A stretch of 59,997 nt of DNA from Gaiellasilicea sp963829845 (GTDB taxonomy: Bacteria > Actinomycetota > Thermoleophilia > Gaiellales > Gaiellaceae), in assembly GCA_963829845.1 (NCBI GenBank), contig CAWHKD010000008.1:1-59997 (forward strand), given 5' to 3'. The notes beneath the pieces are model-generated. The model was not told the origin of the DNA and did not search any database. It was given only the letters and a program-made list of their open reading frames with translations. Of this stretch, positions 41,558 to 51,690 are shown piece after piece. The number at the start of each line of letters is the position of its first letter. The first letter of the stretch is position 1. Made by a program: the position numbers and the translations under genes.

Positions 41558-42740
41558 CGAGGATTCCCTCCTCTGCGACAGCGGCACCCCGCACACGCAC
41601 GAGCTCGCCCACGGGTGCGTCGACGAGCCACGGCGAGTAATCGGCTCCATAGCCCCGGCCGGGCCGGTCGACGAGGACGACGTCCTCGCGGCCGACCTTC
41701 TCCGTCCACCGGGCACGGCAGGCCTCGTCGGAGAGCGCGCGGAGGCGAGCGCTCCGCTCCTTCTTCACCGCGGGCGGCACCGGGTCGTCGGCGGCGGTGC
41801 GGGTGCCGGGGCGCGGCGAGTACGGGAAGACGTGCACCTTCGTCAGCCCGGCCGCGCGGACGGTCTCGAGCGTGCGCTCGAAGGCGGCGTCGTCCTCGGC
41901 CGGGAAGCCGACGATCACATCGGCGGTGAGGTTGAACTCGGCGAGCGGCTCGAGCTTGCGGAGGTACGTCTCGACCGTGTAGCGCCGTGCCATCGCCCGC
42001 AGCACGGCGTCGTCGCCCGACTGGAGCGGCACGTGCAGGTGCGGTCCGACGACCGGCGTCTCGTGCAGCGCCGCAACGAGCTCGTCGTCGACGTGGTTGA
42101 TCTCGATCGACGAGAGCCGCAAGCGCTCGACACCATCGATCGCACCGGCGGCGCGGATCAGGCCCGCCAGCGTCACCCCGGCGGCGCGGTCGCGGAAGCA
42201 GCCGAGGTTGACGCCCGTCAGGACGATCTCGCGGTGGCCCTGCGCGACTCGGCGGCGGAGTTCGCCGAGCACCGCGTCGGCACTGCGGCTGCGAGTTTCG
42301 CCGCGGACGAGCGGGATCACGCAGAAGGCGCAGGAAAACGAGCAGCCGTCCTGGATCTTCACGAACGCGCGCACACGATCGAGCCGCGCGTCGGCCTGCA
42401 CGCAGGCGATCGCGCCGACGTCGCCGGCGACCGTCTCCACCGCCTGCTCGATCTGGCCGGGAACGACCGTGACGTTCGCGGGCAGCCCGGCGAAGGCCGT
42501 TTCGGAAAGCCGGGCGCCGCAACCGGTGACATAGACGCGGCCGTGGGAGCGGGCGGCGCGAGCCGCCGCCTGCCGAGACTTTGCGAGCCCCTCGTTCGTG
42601 ACGCAGCAGGTGTTGACGACGGCGACGTCGCCTCCGCCCTCGACCTCGCTGTGGCCGTCGCGGACGAGCCGCTCGCGGAGCGCCTGGGCATCGGTCTGCG
42701 AGACCTTGCAGCCGAGGAAGTGGACGGAGAAGCTCGCCAT
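41550..42740 (-). CDS. mtaB: tRNA (t6A37) methylthiotransferase MtaB
   Basis: 396 residues. Radical-SAM enzyme that adds a methylthio group to t6A37 of tRNAs. N-terminal UPF0004 domain FLGCKVSQTDAQALRERL, NTCCVTNEGLAKSRQ, GCGARLSETAF; radical-SAM cluster CSFSCAFC; IVLTGVNLG and INHVDDELVAAL as in MtaB/YqeV; TADVIVGFPAEDD, VFPYSPRPGTRTA, then a short TRAM-like end. Start ATG at 42738-42740. In the hrcA-dnaJ-prmA-mtaB operon, the common actinobacterial/firmicute arrangement. Confidence 0.94.
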   Translation of the reverse strand: MASFSVHFLGCKVSQTDAQALRERLVRDGHSEVEGGGDVAVVNTCCVTNEGLAKSRQAAARAARSHGRVYVTGCGARLSETAFAGLPANVTVVPGQIEQAVETVAGDVGAIACVQADARLDRVRAFVKIQDGCSFSCAFCVIPLVRGETRSRSADAVLGELRRRVAQGHREIVLTGVNLGCFRDRAAGVTLAGLIRAAGAIDGVERLRLSSIEINHVDDELVAALHETPVVGPHLHVPLQSGDDAVLRAMARRYTVETYLRKLEPLAEFNLTADVIVGFPAEDDAAFERTLETVRAAGLTKVHVFPYSPRPGTRTAADDPVPPAVKKERSARLRALSDEACRARWTEKVGREDVVLVDRPGRGYGADYSPWLVDAPVGELVRVRGAAVAEEGILAA

Positions 42741-42750
42741 GAGCGAGAGG

Positions 42751-43509
42751 CTACTGACGCAGGTGCAGATCCGCCGCCCAGCCGCCCGACTGGACGCGGC
42801 GCTCGCGGCGGTAGCCTGCGAGCTCCGGCTCGTCCGAGACGAGGTAGCCGGACGTGATCGCCCGAGCGGCGCGGAGCTTCGGCCCGAGCGCCACGACCGC
42901 ATCGGCGGCGATGTTCGCAAGCGCGAGCTCGGCCTCGGGCAGCTCGTCCTCGCGCAGGTCCGCTTGCCCCACCTCGACGGCGACTCCGTTGTCGGCCGCG
43001 TTCCGCTCGGTCGCCTCGACCGCCTGGGGATCGAAGTCGAAGGCCCGCACGGGCGCGAAGCCGAGCTTCGCGGCGGCGATCGAGAGGACGCCGGAGCCGC
43101 AGCCGACGTCGAGCACACTCCCCCGCTCCTCGCTCTCGAGCAGCTGCAGGCAGAGCTGCGTCGTCGGATGGCCGCCCGTCCCGAAGGCGCGGCCCGGGTC
43201 GATCACGACCGCGGTCGCGTCCTCGTCAGGAGCCTCCCAGGGCGGGCCGATCCAGAGTGAGCCGATGCGGACGGGCTTGTGGAACTGGCGCCAACGGTCC
43301 TGCCAGTCCTCCTCGACCTCGGATGTAGCGGCCCCGCCGAACGCCTGCCAGATCCGCTCCTCGCCGGCGGCGTTCGTGTACGCCGCAAGCTCCAGTGCCC
43401 CGCCGTTGCCCCCGAGCTCCTCGAAGCCCTCTGGGAACAGCTCGAGCATGACCGCCCGCGCCTCCTCCGCCCGCGCGTCGGGGACGGTCACGGACACACG
43501 CCGGAGCAA
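42751..43509 (-). CDS. prmA: Ribosomal protein L11 methyltransferase PrmA
   Basis: 252 residues. SAM methyltransferase for L11. An N-terminal L11-binding domain leads into WQDRWRQFHKPVRIGSLWIGPPW, the PrmA linker; the catalytic domain has DPGRAFGTGGHPTTQLCLQLL, VLDVGCGSGVLSIAAAKLG and ALANIAADAV. TTG start at 43507-43509, right after dnaJ. Full length. Confidence 0.94.
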   Translation of the reverse strand: MLRRVSVTVPDARAEEARAVMLELFPEGFEELGGNGGALELAAYTNAAGEERIWQAFGGAATSEVEEDWQDRWRQFHKPVRIGSLWIGPPWEAPDEDATAVVIDPGRAFGTGGHPTTQLCLQLLESEERGSVLDVGCGSGVLSIAAAKLGFAPVRAFDFDPQAVEATERNAADNGVAVEVGQADLREDELPEAELALANIAADAVVALGPKLRAARAITSGYLVSDEPELAGYRRERRVQSGGWAADLHLRQ

Positions 43510-43511
43510 CG

Positions 43512-44627
43512 TCAGCGGATCGCGTTCCTGAGCTTCTCGAAGAAGCCCTCATCGCGCTTGTACGTGTCCTCGCCGGAGAGCTCGTCGAAACGGGCGAGCA
43601 GCTCGCGCTGCTCGTCGGTCAGCCGCCGCGGCACGGAGACACTGACCAGGATGCGGTGGTCGCCGCGGCCCGAACGCTGCAGCGACGGCATTCCTTTGCC
43701 GCGCAGGACGCGCACCTCACCCGGCTGCGTGCCGCCTTCGAAGTCGAGCTCGAGTTCGCCCTCGAGCGTGGGGATCGAGAGCCGCACACCGCGCGCGGCC
43801 TCGACGATGGTCAGGTCGACCTCCGAGAGAATGTCGTCGCCGTCGCGCTCGAAGCGCGGGTCGCGGGCAACGTGCACCTCGACGTAGGCGTCGCCCGGGA
43901 GGCCGCCTCCGGTGCCCGCGTGGCCTGCGCCGCGGATGCGGATCCGCTGGCCGTCGTGGATCCCGGCCGGGATCTCGACCTCGAGCTCCTTCGTCTCGAT
44001 CGTGCGGCCGTTTCCCGCACACGCTGTGCACGGCGTCTCGATGACGGTTCCGACGCCAAGGCATGTGGGGCAGGACTGGGTGCGGACAAACTCCCCGAAG
44101 ACACTGCGCGAGACCTGCTGCAGCTGGCCCCGACCGCCGCAGGTCTGACAGGTGACGCGTTCGGTGCCCGGCTCGGCGCCGTTCCCGTCGCAGACGTCGC
44201 AGGTGGCCGCGATCTCGACCTCGACCGTGCGCTCGACGCCGGTGAACGCGTCGGCGAGCTCGATCGCGACGGCGATCCCGACGTCGCCGCCACGAGCCCG
44301 CCCGCCACGGTTGCGCGCGAAGAGGTCGTCGCCGAAGAAGGCGGAGAAGATGTCACTCAGGTTCGAGAACGCGAAGTCGCTCGGGGCATAGCCGCCGCGC
44401 CGCAGCCCGGCATGTCCGTACTGGTCGTACAGCTTTCGCCGCTCTGCGTCGGAGAGCACCTCGTACGCCTCGGCGACGGCACGGAAGCGCTCCTGCGCCT
44501 CGGCGTCGCCGTTCACGTCCGGATGCAGCTCGCGTGCGAGCTTGCGGAACGCCTTCTTGATCTCGGCGTCGCTCGCCGAGCGATCGACACCGAGGAGCTC
44601 GTAGTAGTCGCGTTCCGCCGTGGCCAT
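43512..44627 (-). CDS. dnaJ: Chaperone DnaJ
   Basis: 371 residues. J domain YYELLGVDRSASDAEIKKAF with the HPD motif, a Gly-rich segment, four zinc-binding repeats (CDVCDGNG, CQTCGGRG, CPTCLGVG, CTACAGNG), and the substrate-binding C-terminus. Complete type I Hsp40 that works with DnaK. Downstream of hrcA; a large inverted repeat separates them. ATG at 44625-44627. Confidence 0.97.
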   Translation of the reverse strand: MATAERDYYELLGVDRSASDAEIKKAFRKLARELHPDVNGDAEAQERFRAVAEAYEVLSDAERRKLYDQYGHAGLRRGGYAPSDFAFSNLSDIFSAFFGDDLFARNRGGRARGGDVGIAVAIELADAFTGVERTVEVEIAATCDVCDGNGAEPGTERVTCQTCGGRGQLQQVSRSVFGEFVRTQSCPTCLGVGTVIETPCTACAGNGRTIETKELEVEIPAGIHDGQRIRIRGAGHAGTGGGLPGDAYVEVHVARDPRFERDGDDILSEVDLTIVEAARGVRLSIPTLEGELELDFEGGTQPGEVRVLRGKGMPSLQRSGRGDHRILVSVSVPRRLTDEQRELLARFDELSGEDTYKRDEGFFEKLRNAIR

Positions 44628-44648
44628 CGACCAAGCCTAGCGGCGAGG

Positions 44649-44728
44649 TAGAGCTCCCAACGTGATGGCGCCTCGTCGCCGCCGAGTGCGTCCCGGCGGC
44701 ACAGAGCTCCATTGCGTTGGGAGCTCTA
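44649..44728. repeat. Inverted repeat between hrcA and dnaJ
   Basis: Fourteen-bp perfect arms TAGAGCTCCCAACG (44649-44662) and CGTTGGGAGCTCTA (44715-44728), then ATGG/CCAT and a further inner GCCGCCG/CGGCGGC stem. The whole gap between the genes is taken up and the hrcA TAG lies inside the right arm. It could be a processing site, a partial terminator or a heat-labile structure upstream of dnaJ; none is shown. Confidence 0.75.
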
Positions 44729-45751
44729 GTCCTCCTCGTACGCGGCCTCGACGAGCCGCGAGAGCTCGTGGGCCGCGGCTCTAACGGTGCGAACGGCCTT
44801 GTCGTAGTCCATCCGGATTGGGCCGAGCACGCCGATCGAGCCGAGCGTGCGCGTCGGCAGTCCGTAGGTCGAGCCCACGAGGGCGACGTTGTGCAGGCCG
44901 GGGTGATCGAGCCCGACGCGGACGTAGGCGCGCCGGACGTCGAACGACTCCGTCATCAGCTCGAGCACGGCGGCGCGCCTCTCGAGTACGGAGAGGAGGC
45001 GCCGGCACGCCTCGAGCTCGTCCGCGCGGACGTCGTCGAGGAGCGAAGCGGCGCCGCCAACGTAGAGCGACTGGGACGTCGGCGCCGCTAAGTCGGCAAG
45101 CGCTGGCCGCAGCGCGTCGACGAACTCTCGCTCTCTCCCGGTCAGGCCCGGATCCTCGATCCGCTTGCGCAGGGTGTGCGTGCCGATGCCGACGCCGACG
45201 AGCCGTTCGTTCAAATACTCATTCGACCACGCCGCCAGGCCCGGGTCGACTGGGCGATCGAAGGTGATCAGCTTCTTCGCGACGCCGCCGGCCGAGGTGA
45301 TCGTCACGACCATGACGACGGACGGCTGCAGCAACAACACCTCGACATGGCGCACCGACGCCGTCTCGAGGCCCGGCGCCGAGACGAGGGCCAGCAGTCG
45401 CGTCACCTGGCTCAGCATCTCGGTGGTCGACTGCAGCGCGTCCTCGACCTCGCTGCGCATCGACGTCAGATCGAGCGGGAAGCGGGGCGGCCGCGGCTCC
45501 TGGCGCTCGAGCACTCCTTCGGCGTAGAAGCGGTAGCCGGCGTCGGTCGGGATCCGGCCGGCGGAGGTGTGCGGGTGGGTGAGCAGGCCGAGCTGCTCGA
45601 GCTCCGCCAGCTCGTTGCGCACCGTGCTCGACGAGACGGGCAGATGTGCCCGCTCGACGAGTGTCTTCGAGCCGACGGGCTCGCCGGTGGCGACGTACTC
45701 CTCGACCAGGCGCCGGAGGAGATCTCGCTTGCGCTCGCTGATCTCGGCCAT
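44726..45751 (-). CDS. hrcA: Heat-shock repressor HrcA
   Basis: 341 residues. Winged helix at the N-terminus (RKRDLLRRLVEEYVATGEPVGSKTLVERAHLPVSSSTVRNELAELEQLGLL), the conserved HPHTSAGRIPTDAGYRFY, and the HrcA C-domain ending with GPIRMDYDKAVRTVRAAA. It normally binds CIRCE operators, but I find none in this window. Starts at ATG 45749-45751 just after hemW; there is no recognisable ribosome site, so coupling to hemW is likely. Confidence 0.95.
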   Translation of the reverse strand: MAEISERKRDLLRRLVEEYVATGEPVGSKTLVERAHLPVSSSTVRNELAELEQLGLLTHPHTSAGRIPTDAGYRFYAEGVLERQEPRPPRFPLDLTSMRSEVEDALQSTTEMLSQVTRLLALVSAPGLETASVRHVEVLLLQPSVVMVVTITSAGGVAKKLITFDRPVDPGLAAWSNEYLNERLVGVGIGTHTLRKRIEDPGLTGREREFVDALRPALADLAAPTSQSLYVGGAASLLDDVRADELEACRRLLSVLERRAAVLELMTESFDVRRAYVRVGLDHPGLHNVALVGSTYGLPTRTLGSIGVLGPIRMDYDKAVRTVRAAAHELSRLVEAAYEED

Positions 45752-45764
45752 TTGCAGGAGAATT

Positions 45765-46937
45765 CTAGCTCTCGACCAGCAGTTCGGCGGTGACGCCGCC
45801 GCCCAGGAAACGACCCCGGCGGGTGAGCTCGAGCGTGGTCTCGCCGGCCTCGACGAGGCCATGCCGCTGCAGCCGAGCAAGGGCGTCGCGATCGACCGCC
45901 GCGGTGAGTCCGGCGAGCTCCAGCGGCTGGTCGAGACGAAGCCCGAGCATGACGCGCTCACGCGCCGCTGTCTCCGGCTCGAGTTGCTCGAGCTCCCGCT
46001 GGGGCCGCTCGCCACGACCGAGTGCGGCGAGGTAGCCCGGCAGGCTCGGCGCGTTCCGCCAGCGACTACCGCCGATGGTCGAGACGGCGCCGACGCCGAG
46101 CCCGAGATAGTCGCGGCCGAGCCAGTAACCGAGGTTGTGGTGGGCGCGAAGATCGCGGCCGTCGTCTGTGCGACAGAAGTTCGCCGTCTCGTACCAGCGG
46201 TAGCCGGCGCCGGTGAGGATCTCGACGACGCGCTCGAAGTAGTCCTCCATCGCCGCTGCCTGCCGCTCGAGCTCGTGGCCGTGGGCGTGCGTGAAGCGCG
46301 TCCCCGGCTTCGCCTCGAGCTCATAGCAGGAGAGGTGCTCCGGCTCGACCTCGACCGCCTCGGCGAGATCGCGCTCGAGGTCGGCGACGCTCTGGCCCGG
46401 GATGCCATAGATCAGGTCGAGCGAGATGTTGTCGAAGCCGGCAGCGCGGAGGGTGCGAACGGCACCGAACACGTCATCGGGGCCTGCCTGCCGCTCGAGC
46501 GTCGCGAGCAGGTGCGGCTGGAAGCTCTGCGCTCCGAGCGAGATGCGGTCGACGCCCTGCTCGCGGAGCAGTGCTGCCAGAGCAGGCGTTACCGTCTCCG
46601 GATTGGCCTCGACGGTCGTTTCCGCGGCGGCGGGAAGTGCGGCGAGCAGCCGGGCGAGCGCCGTGGGCTCCGTGAAGGTGGGCGTGCCGCCGCCGAGGAA
46701 GACGGTCTCGACCTCATCCGCGAGCAGACGGCGCTCCAGCTCGAGTTCCGAGAGCAGTGCGTCGACGTAGCCGCGGTGCTCGCCGTCGTGGCCGGTGACG
46801 GTGACGAAGTCGCAGTAGCCGCAGCGGTGTGCACAAAACGGGAGGTGGACGTAGAGGTGGGCGGCGCCGGGTCCAGCCCCCGGGTTGGGGGTCGCAGTGC
46901 CCCCTTCTGGAACGGTATGCGGAAATTCGTCACACAT
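45765..46937 (-). CDS. hemW: HemW, radical SAM haem chaperone
   Basis: 390 residues from the ATG at 46935-46937. HLYVHLPFCAHRCGYCDF contains the CxxxCxxC cluster site; then ETVFLGGGTPT, VEANPET, DRISLGAQSFQ, GFDNISLDLIYGIPGQ. The HemW class lacks the HemN N-terminal extension. The first 24 codons encode a Pro/Gly stretch containing a G5...C5...G5 arrangement that can form two exclusive hairpins. Immediately downstream of lepA, its usual neighbour. Confidence 0.92.
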   Translation of the reverse strand: MCDEFPHTVPEGGTATPNPGAGPGAAHLYVHLPFCAHRCGYCDFVTVTGHDGEHRGYVDALLSELELERRLLADEVETVFLGGGTPTFTEPTALARLLAALPAAAETTVEANPETVTPALAALLREQGVDRISLGAQSFQPHLLATLERQAGPDDVFGAVRTLRAAGFDNISLDLIYGIPGQSVADLERDLAEAVEVEPEHLSCYELEAKPGTRFTHAHGHELERQAAAMEDYFERVVEILTGAGYRWYETANFCRTDDGRDLRAHHNLGYWLGRDYLGLGVGAVSTIGGSRWRNAPSLPGYLAALGRGERPQRELEQLEPETAARERVMLGLRLDQPLELAGLTAAVDRDALARLQRHGLVEAGETTLELTRRGRFLGGGVTAELLVES

Positions 46938-46978
46938 GGGCGACGCGGGCGTGTCGAATGCATGCCGGTTCGCCACGA

Positions 46979-48766
<1,788 letters not shown>

Positions 48767-48772
48767 GCGCGA

Positions 48773-50341
48773 TCAGCCTCGGCGGGTACGGCCTCGCAGG
48801 GAGAGTAGCGTCGCCAGCTCTCGCACCCGGAGCACCCGGCAGGCCGCGAGATAGACGGCGCCACCGGCGACGAGAGCCAGGCCGATCGAGGTCAGCTGCG
48901 CCAGAAACGAGCGGCCGAGAAGCTCGTCCAGCCCGCGCCAAACGATGTAGCTCACGCCACCGAGCAGAACCGACGCGATCGTGACGAGGCAGAACGAGCG
49001 GAACGTCTCGGCCAGGTCGAGCCTGCCGATCCGGCGGCGCAGGGCAAAGAGGAGCATCCCGACGCCCGCGATGTTCGCGAGCGAGATCGCGAACGGGATC
49101 CCCCACGTCCCGACCCGATAAAAGACGGCGTACAGCGCGACGTTGAGCGCGAGATTGACCATCGCGATCGCCGTCGGCACCCACGGCTGTTGGAGGCTGA
49201 AGAAGCCCCGGTTCAGCATCAGCATCATCCCGTTGAAGGTGAGGCCGACCGAGAACGCTGCGAGCGCGCCGGCGACGACGTGGGTCTGGCCGGGCTCGAA
49301 CGCACCGCGCTGGTAGAGCAGTCGGACGATCGGCTCGGCCAGGACGATCGAGAACGCCGCGGCGGGCAGGAGCAGGAAGTTGATCTGGCGCAGCCCCAGC
49401 GTGATCGTGTTGCGCACGCCTGCAAGGTCACCGCGGGTCGCGAGCCGGGCGAGGGTTGGAAAGAGCACCGTCGCGACGGCGACCGAGAACATTCCCTGCG
49501 GGAGCATGTAGATCCGGAAGGCCTTGTCGATCGCGTTCGGGGAGATGAACGGGTCGATCCACTTCGACGCCACGATCGTGCCGATGACGGCGTTGACGTT
49601 GATCAGCCCGAGCCCGAGCGTCACTGGGATCATCAGCGTGAAGACCTGCTTCACGGCCGGGTCGCGAATGTCCAGCGCGAGACGGAGGTGCCCGTCGAGG
49701 CCGCGCAGCCACGGCAGCGGCAGCAGCAGCTGGATCACGGTGCCGAGGAGGATCGAGCCGGCGTAGACGTAGAGCTTCCCGGTCTCGGTCTCCGCCTGAG
49801 GGACGCCGAAGATGAGTCCGGCGATGATCGCGAGGTTCCAGGCGACGGGTGTCAACGCCGGGATCGAGAACTCGTCGTAGCTGTTCAGGATCCCGGTGAC
49901 CACCCCGAACATGCCGAGCAGGACGACGATCGGGAAGAGGATCTGCGAGAGCGTCACCGTCAGGTCGTCGTATGCGCCCGTGAGCGCCGGCATCAGCAGC
50001 GGCGCGATGAGGATGAAGAGCGCAGTAACGCCGCCACCGATCAGAAGAAAGAGCCAGAAGATCGTCGATGCGACCCGCCAGGCGCGGGCCTTCTCTCCTT
50101 TCTCGAGCAGCTCGCTGAAGACGGGAACAAAGGCGGAGGAGAGGGCCGCGTCGGCGACGAGGGCGCGGATCAGGTTCGGGATCTGGAACGCGACCGTGAA
50201 GGCGTTGATCGGCCCGCGCGCGCCGAAGTAGTTGGCGGCGACGATTTCGCGAACGAGCCCGAGGACGCGTGAGAGGCCCGTCGCGGCGGAGAACAGCGCC
50301 GTCGACCACGCGAGCCTGCGTGCCTTGGCTCGCGTTTCCAC
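48773..50341 (-). CDS. murJ: MurJ/MviN lipid II flippase
   Basis: 522 residues with about 14 membrane segments. Flips lipid II for peptidoglycan synthesis. N-terminal LFSAATGLSRVLGLVREIVAANYFGA, IPNLIRALVADAALSSAFVPVFSE and the conserved MLPQGMFSVAVATVLFPTLAR near the middle. No C-terminal pseudokinase as in mycobacterial MviN. GTG start at 50339-50341; divergent from rpsT. Confidence 0.95.
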   Translation of the reverse strand: METRAKARRLAWSTALFSAATGLSRVLGLVREIVAANYFGARGPINAFTVAFQIPNLIRALVADAALSSAFVPVFSELLEKGEKARAWRVASTIFWLFLLIGGGVTALFILIAPLLMPALTGAYDDLTVTLSQILFPIVVLLGMFGVVTGILNSYDEFSIPALTPVAWNLAIIAGLIFGVPQAETETGKLYVYAGSILLGTVIQLLLPLPWLRGLDGHLRLALDIRDPAVKQVFTLMIPVTLGLGLINVNAVIGTIVASKWIDPFISPNAIDKAFRIYMLPQGMFSVAVATVLFPTLARLATRGDLAGVRNTITLGLRQINFLLLPAAAFSIVLAEPIVRLLYQRGAFEPGQTHVVAGALAAFSVGLTFNGMMLMLNRGFFSLQQPWVPTAIAMVNLALNVALYAVFYRVGTWGIPFAISLANIAGVGMLLFALRRRIGRLDLAETFRSFCLVTIASVLLGGVSYIVWRGLDELLGRSFLAQLTSIGLALVAGGAVYLAACRVLRVRELATLLSLRGRTRRG

Positions 50342-50366
50342 GGCACCGAGTATAGGAATCCGGTCT

Positions 50367-50405
50367 GCTACGATTCCGCGCGCCCGCCGAGTGCGGGCCT
50401 TTCTT
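50367..50405 (+). promoter_or_regulatory. rpsT promoter and hairpin leader
   Basis: Extended -10 TGCTACGAT (50366-50374 region) is followed by a 6-bp hairpin GCCCGC/GCGGGC (50382-50387, 50393-50398) and CTTTCTT, then the ATG at 50410. There is no Shine-Dalgarno site. The start of transcription would be near 50381, so the mRNA begins with the hairpin. Such a leader could support autoregulation by S20. Confidence 0.5.
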
Positions 50406-50409
50406 CGAC

Positions 50410-50679
50410 ATGGCCAACATCCAGCAACAGAAGAAGCGCGTCCGGATCACCGAGCGCCAGCGGGAGGAGAACCTCCGCTACCGCTCGACCGTGAAGACGC
50501 TGACGAAGCGCCTCGAGGCGGCTGTATCCGACGGCGACAAGGACAAGGTCGCCGCCGAGCACGTCGAGCTGACGCGGATGATCGACAAGGCCGCGTCGCA
50601 TGGCGCTCTGCACAAGAACACCGCCGGCCGCAAGAAGTCGCGTGCCGCCCGGCTCGTCGCCGGCGACACCGCCGCTTAG
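50410..50679 (+). CDS. rpsT: 30S ribosomal protein S20
   Basis: 89 residues. MANIQQQKKRVRITERQREENLRYRSTVKT is basic and S20-like, with the central KRLEAAVSDGDKDKVAAEH and the conserved DKAASHGALHKNTAGRKKSRAARL. Divergent from murJ and convergent with holA, whose stop codon overlaps its TAG. Confidence 0.97.
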   Translation: MANIQQQKKRVRITERQREENLRYRSTVKTLTKRLEAAVSDGDKDKVAAEHVELTRMIDKAASHGALHKNTAGRKKSRAARLVAGDTAA

Positions 50680-51677
50680 CTCTCGGCGCTGAGGTCGATC
50701 AGAGCTCGCTGGAGCTCGAGGTCGGGCGCGAGCTTGCTGCCGCCCTTCAACGCGTGGTCGAGGCCGGCCAGCCGGACGACGGCCGTGCGCAGCTCGTCCT
50801 CGGTGAAGTTGGCGGCGTGGCCGAACACCTTCTCGACGTAGAACGGGTGCCGCTTGAGGGTCGAGGCGGCGTCGCGTGCCCGGACACCCTCGGCTGCGAG
50901 CCGCTGGCAGCGGCGCATGAACGCGAGGTGATTGGCGAGCGCTCCGGCCATTCGCGGCGCGGTGTCACGGCGTGGCCGCCCCTCTCGCTCGAAGATCGTC
51001 TCACTGGCGTCGAGTGCTTGGCTGGAGTCGCGCCGCGCCCAGGCATCCGTGAGCGCGAACGTCGGCGTCTCCGCGACGGCAGCGACCAGCTGTTCCACCT
51101 CGTGCTCGCCTATCGGCTCGTCGCCCGCCCAGAGTGCGAGCTTGTCGACCTCGTTCGCGAGCTGGTTAAAGTCCTCGCCGACCAGCTGGACGAGCGCGGC
51201 GACCGCCTCGGGCTCCGCCCGGACGCCGGCCTGCTTGAAGCGCTCCGCGACCCACGCGTCGGCTTTCCGCTTGACGACCTCGAATGCGAGCACGTCGCCA
51301 GCCTTCGCACACGCCTTCGTCAACGGCGCGTCCTTCTTCAGCTCCTCGGCGACCAGCGCGAGGACGGTACCGGGCGCCGGCGAGGCGAGGTACTCCTCGA
51401 TTTCCTTCACATCTGCTGCCTTCCAGGCGTTCGCGAGCCTGCCTTCGTTGTTGCGACGCCCGTCCACTCCTTCGACGAGGACGAGCCTCGCGTCGCCGAA
51501 GAGGCTGCCGGCGTTGCAGAGGGCGGCGGCGTCGGCGCCCGACCGCTCCTGGGCGCTGACGAGCTCGATCGCCTCCGGCTCGAAGTGGCGGCGAAGTCGC
51601 GCGAGCGCGGTCCCGATCTTCGGGCGGTCGCTGCCGGTGAGCAGGTAGACCGGCTTGAGCGCAGGCGACTCGGCCAT
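50676..51677 (-). CDS. holA: DNA polymerase III delta subunit HolA
   Basis: 333 residues. Clamp-loader subunit. Begins KPVYLLTGSDRPKIGTALARL; ARLVLVEGVDG and LASPAPGTVLALVAEELKKD (Walker-B-like region), ALVQLVGEDFNQLANEVDKLALW (signature), and a C-terminal helical domain. No Walker A, as normal for delta. ATG at 51675-51677, after comEC. Confidence 0.93.
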   Translation of the reverse strand: MAESPALKPVYLLTGSDRPKIGTALARLRRHFEPEAIELVSAQERSGADAAALCNAGSLFGDARLVLVEGVDGRRNNEGRLANAWKAADVKEIEEYLASPAPGTVLALVAEELKKDAPLTKACAKAGDVLAFEVVKRKADAWVAERFKQAGVRAEPEAVAALVQLVGEDFNQLANEVDKLALWAGDEPIGEHEVEQLVAAVAETPTFALTDAWARRDSSQALDASETIFEREGRPRRDTAPRMAGALANHLAFMRRCQRLAAEGVRARDAASTLKRHPFYVEKVFGHAANFTEDELRTAVVRLAGLDHALKGGSKLAPDLELQRALIDLSAES

Positions 51678-51690
51678 GGCTCCACCCTAC

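Noticed and set aside
44600..45800. CIRCE operator (TTAGCACTC-N9-GAGTGCTAA) near hrcA-dnaJ
   Set aside because: No such inverted repeat seen; the long inverted repeat at 44649-44728 has unrelated sequence.
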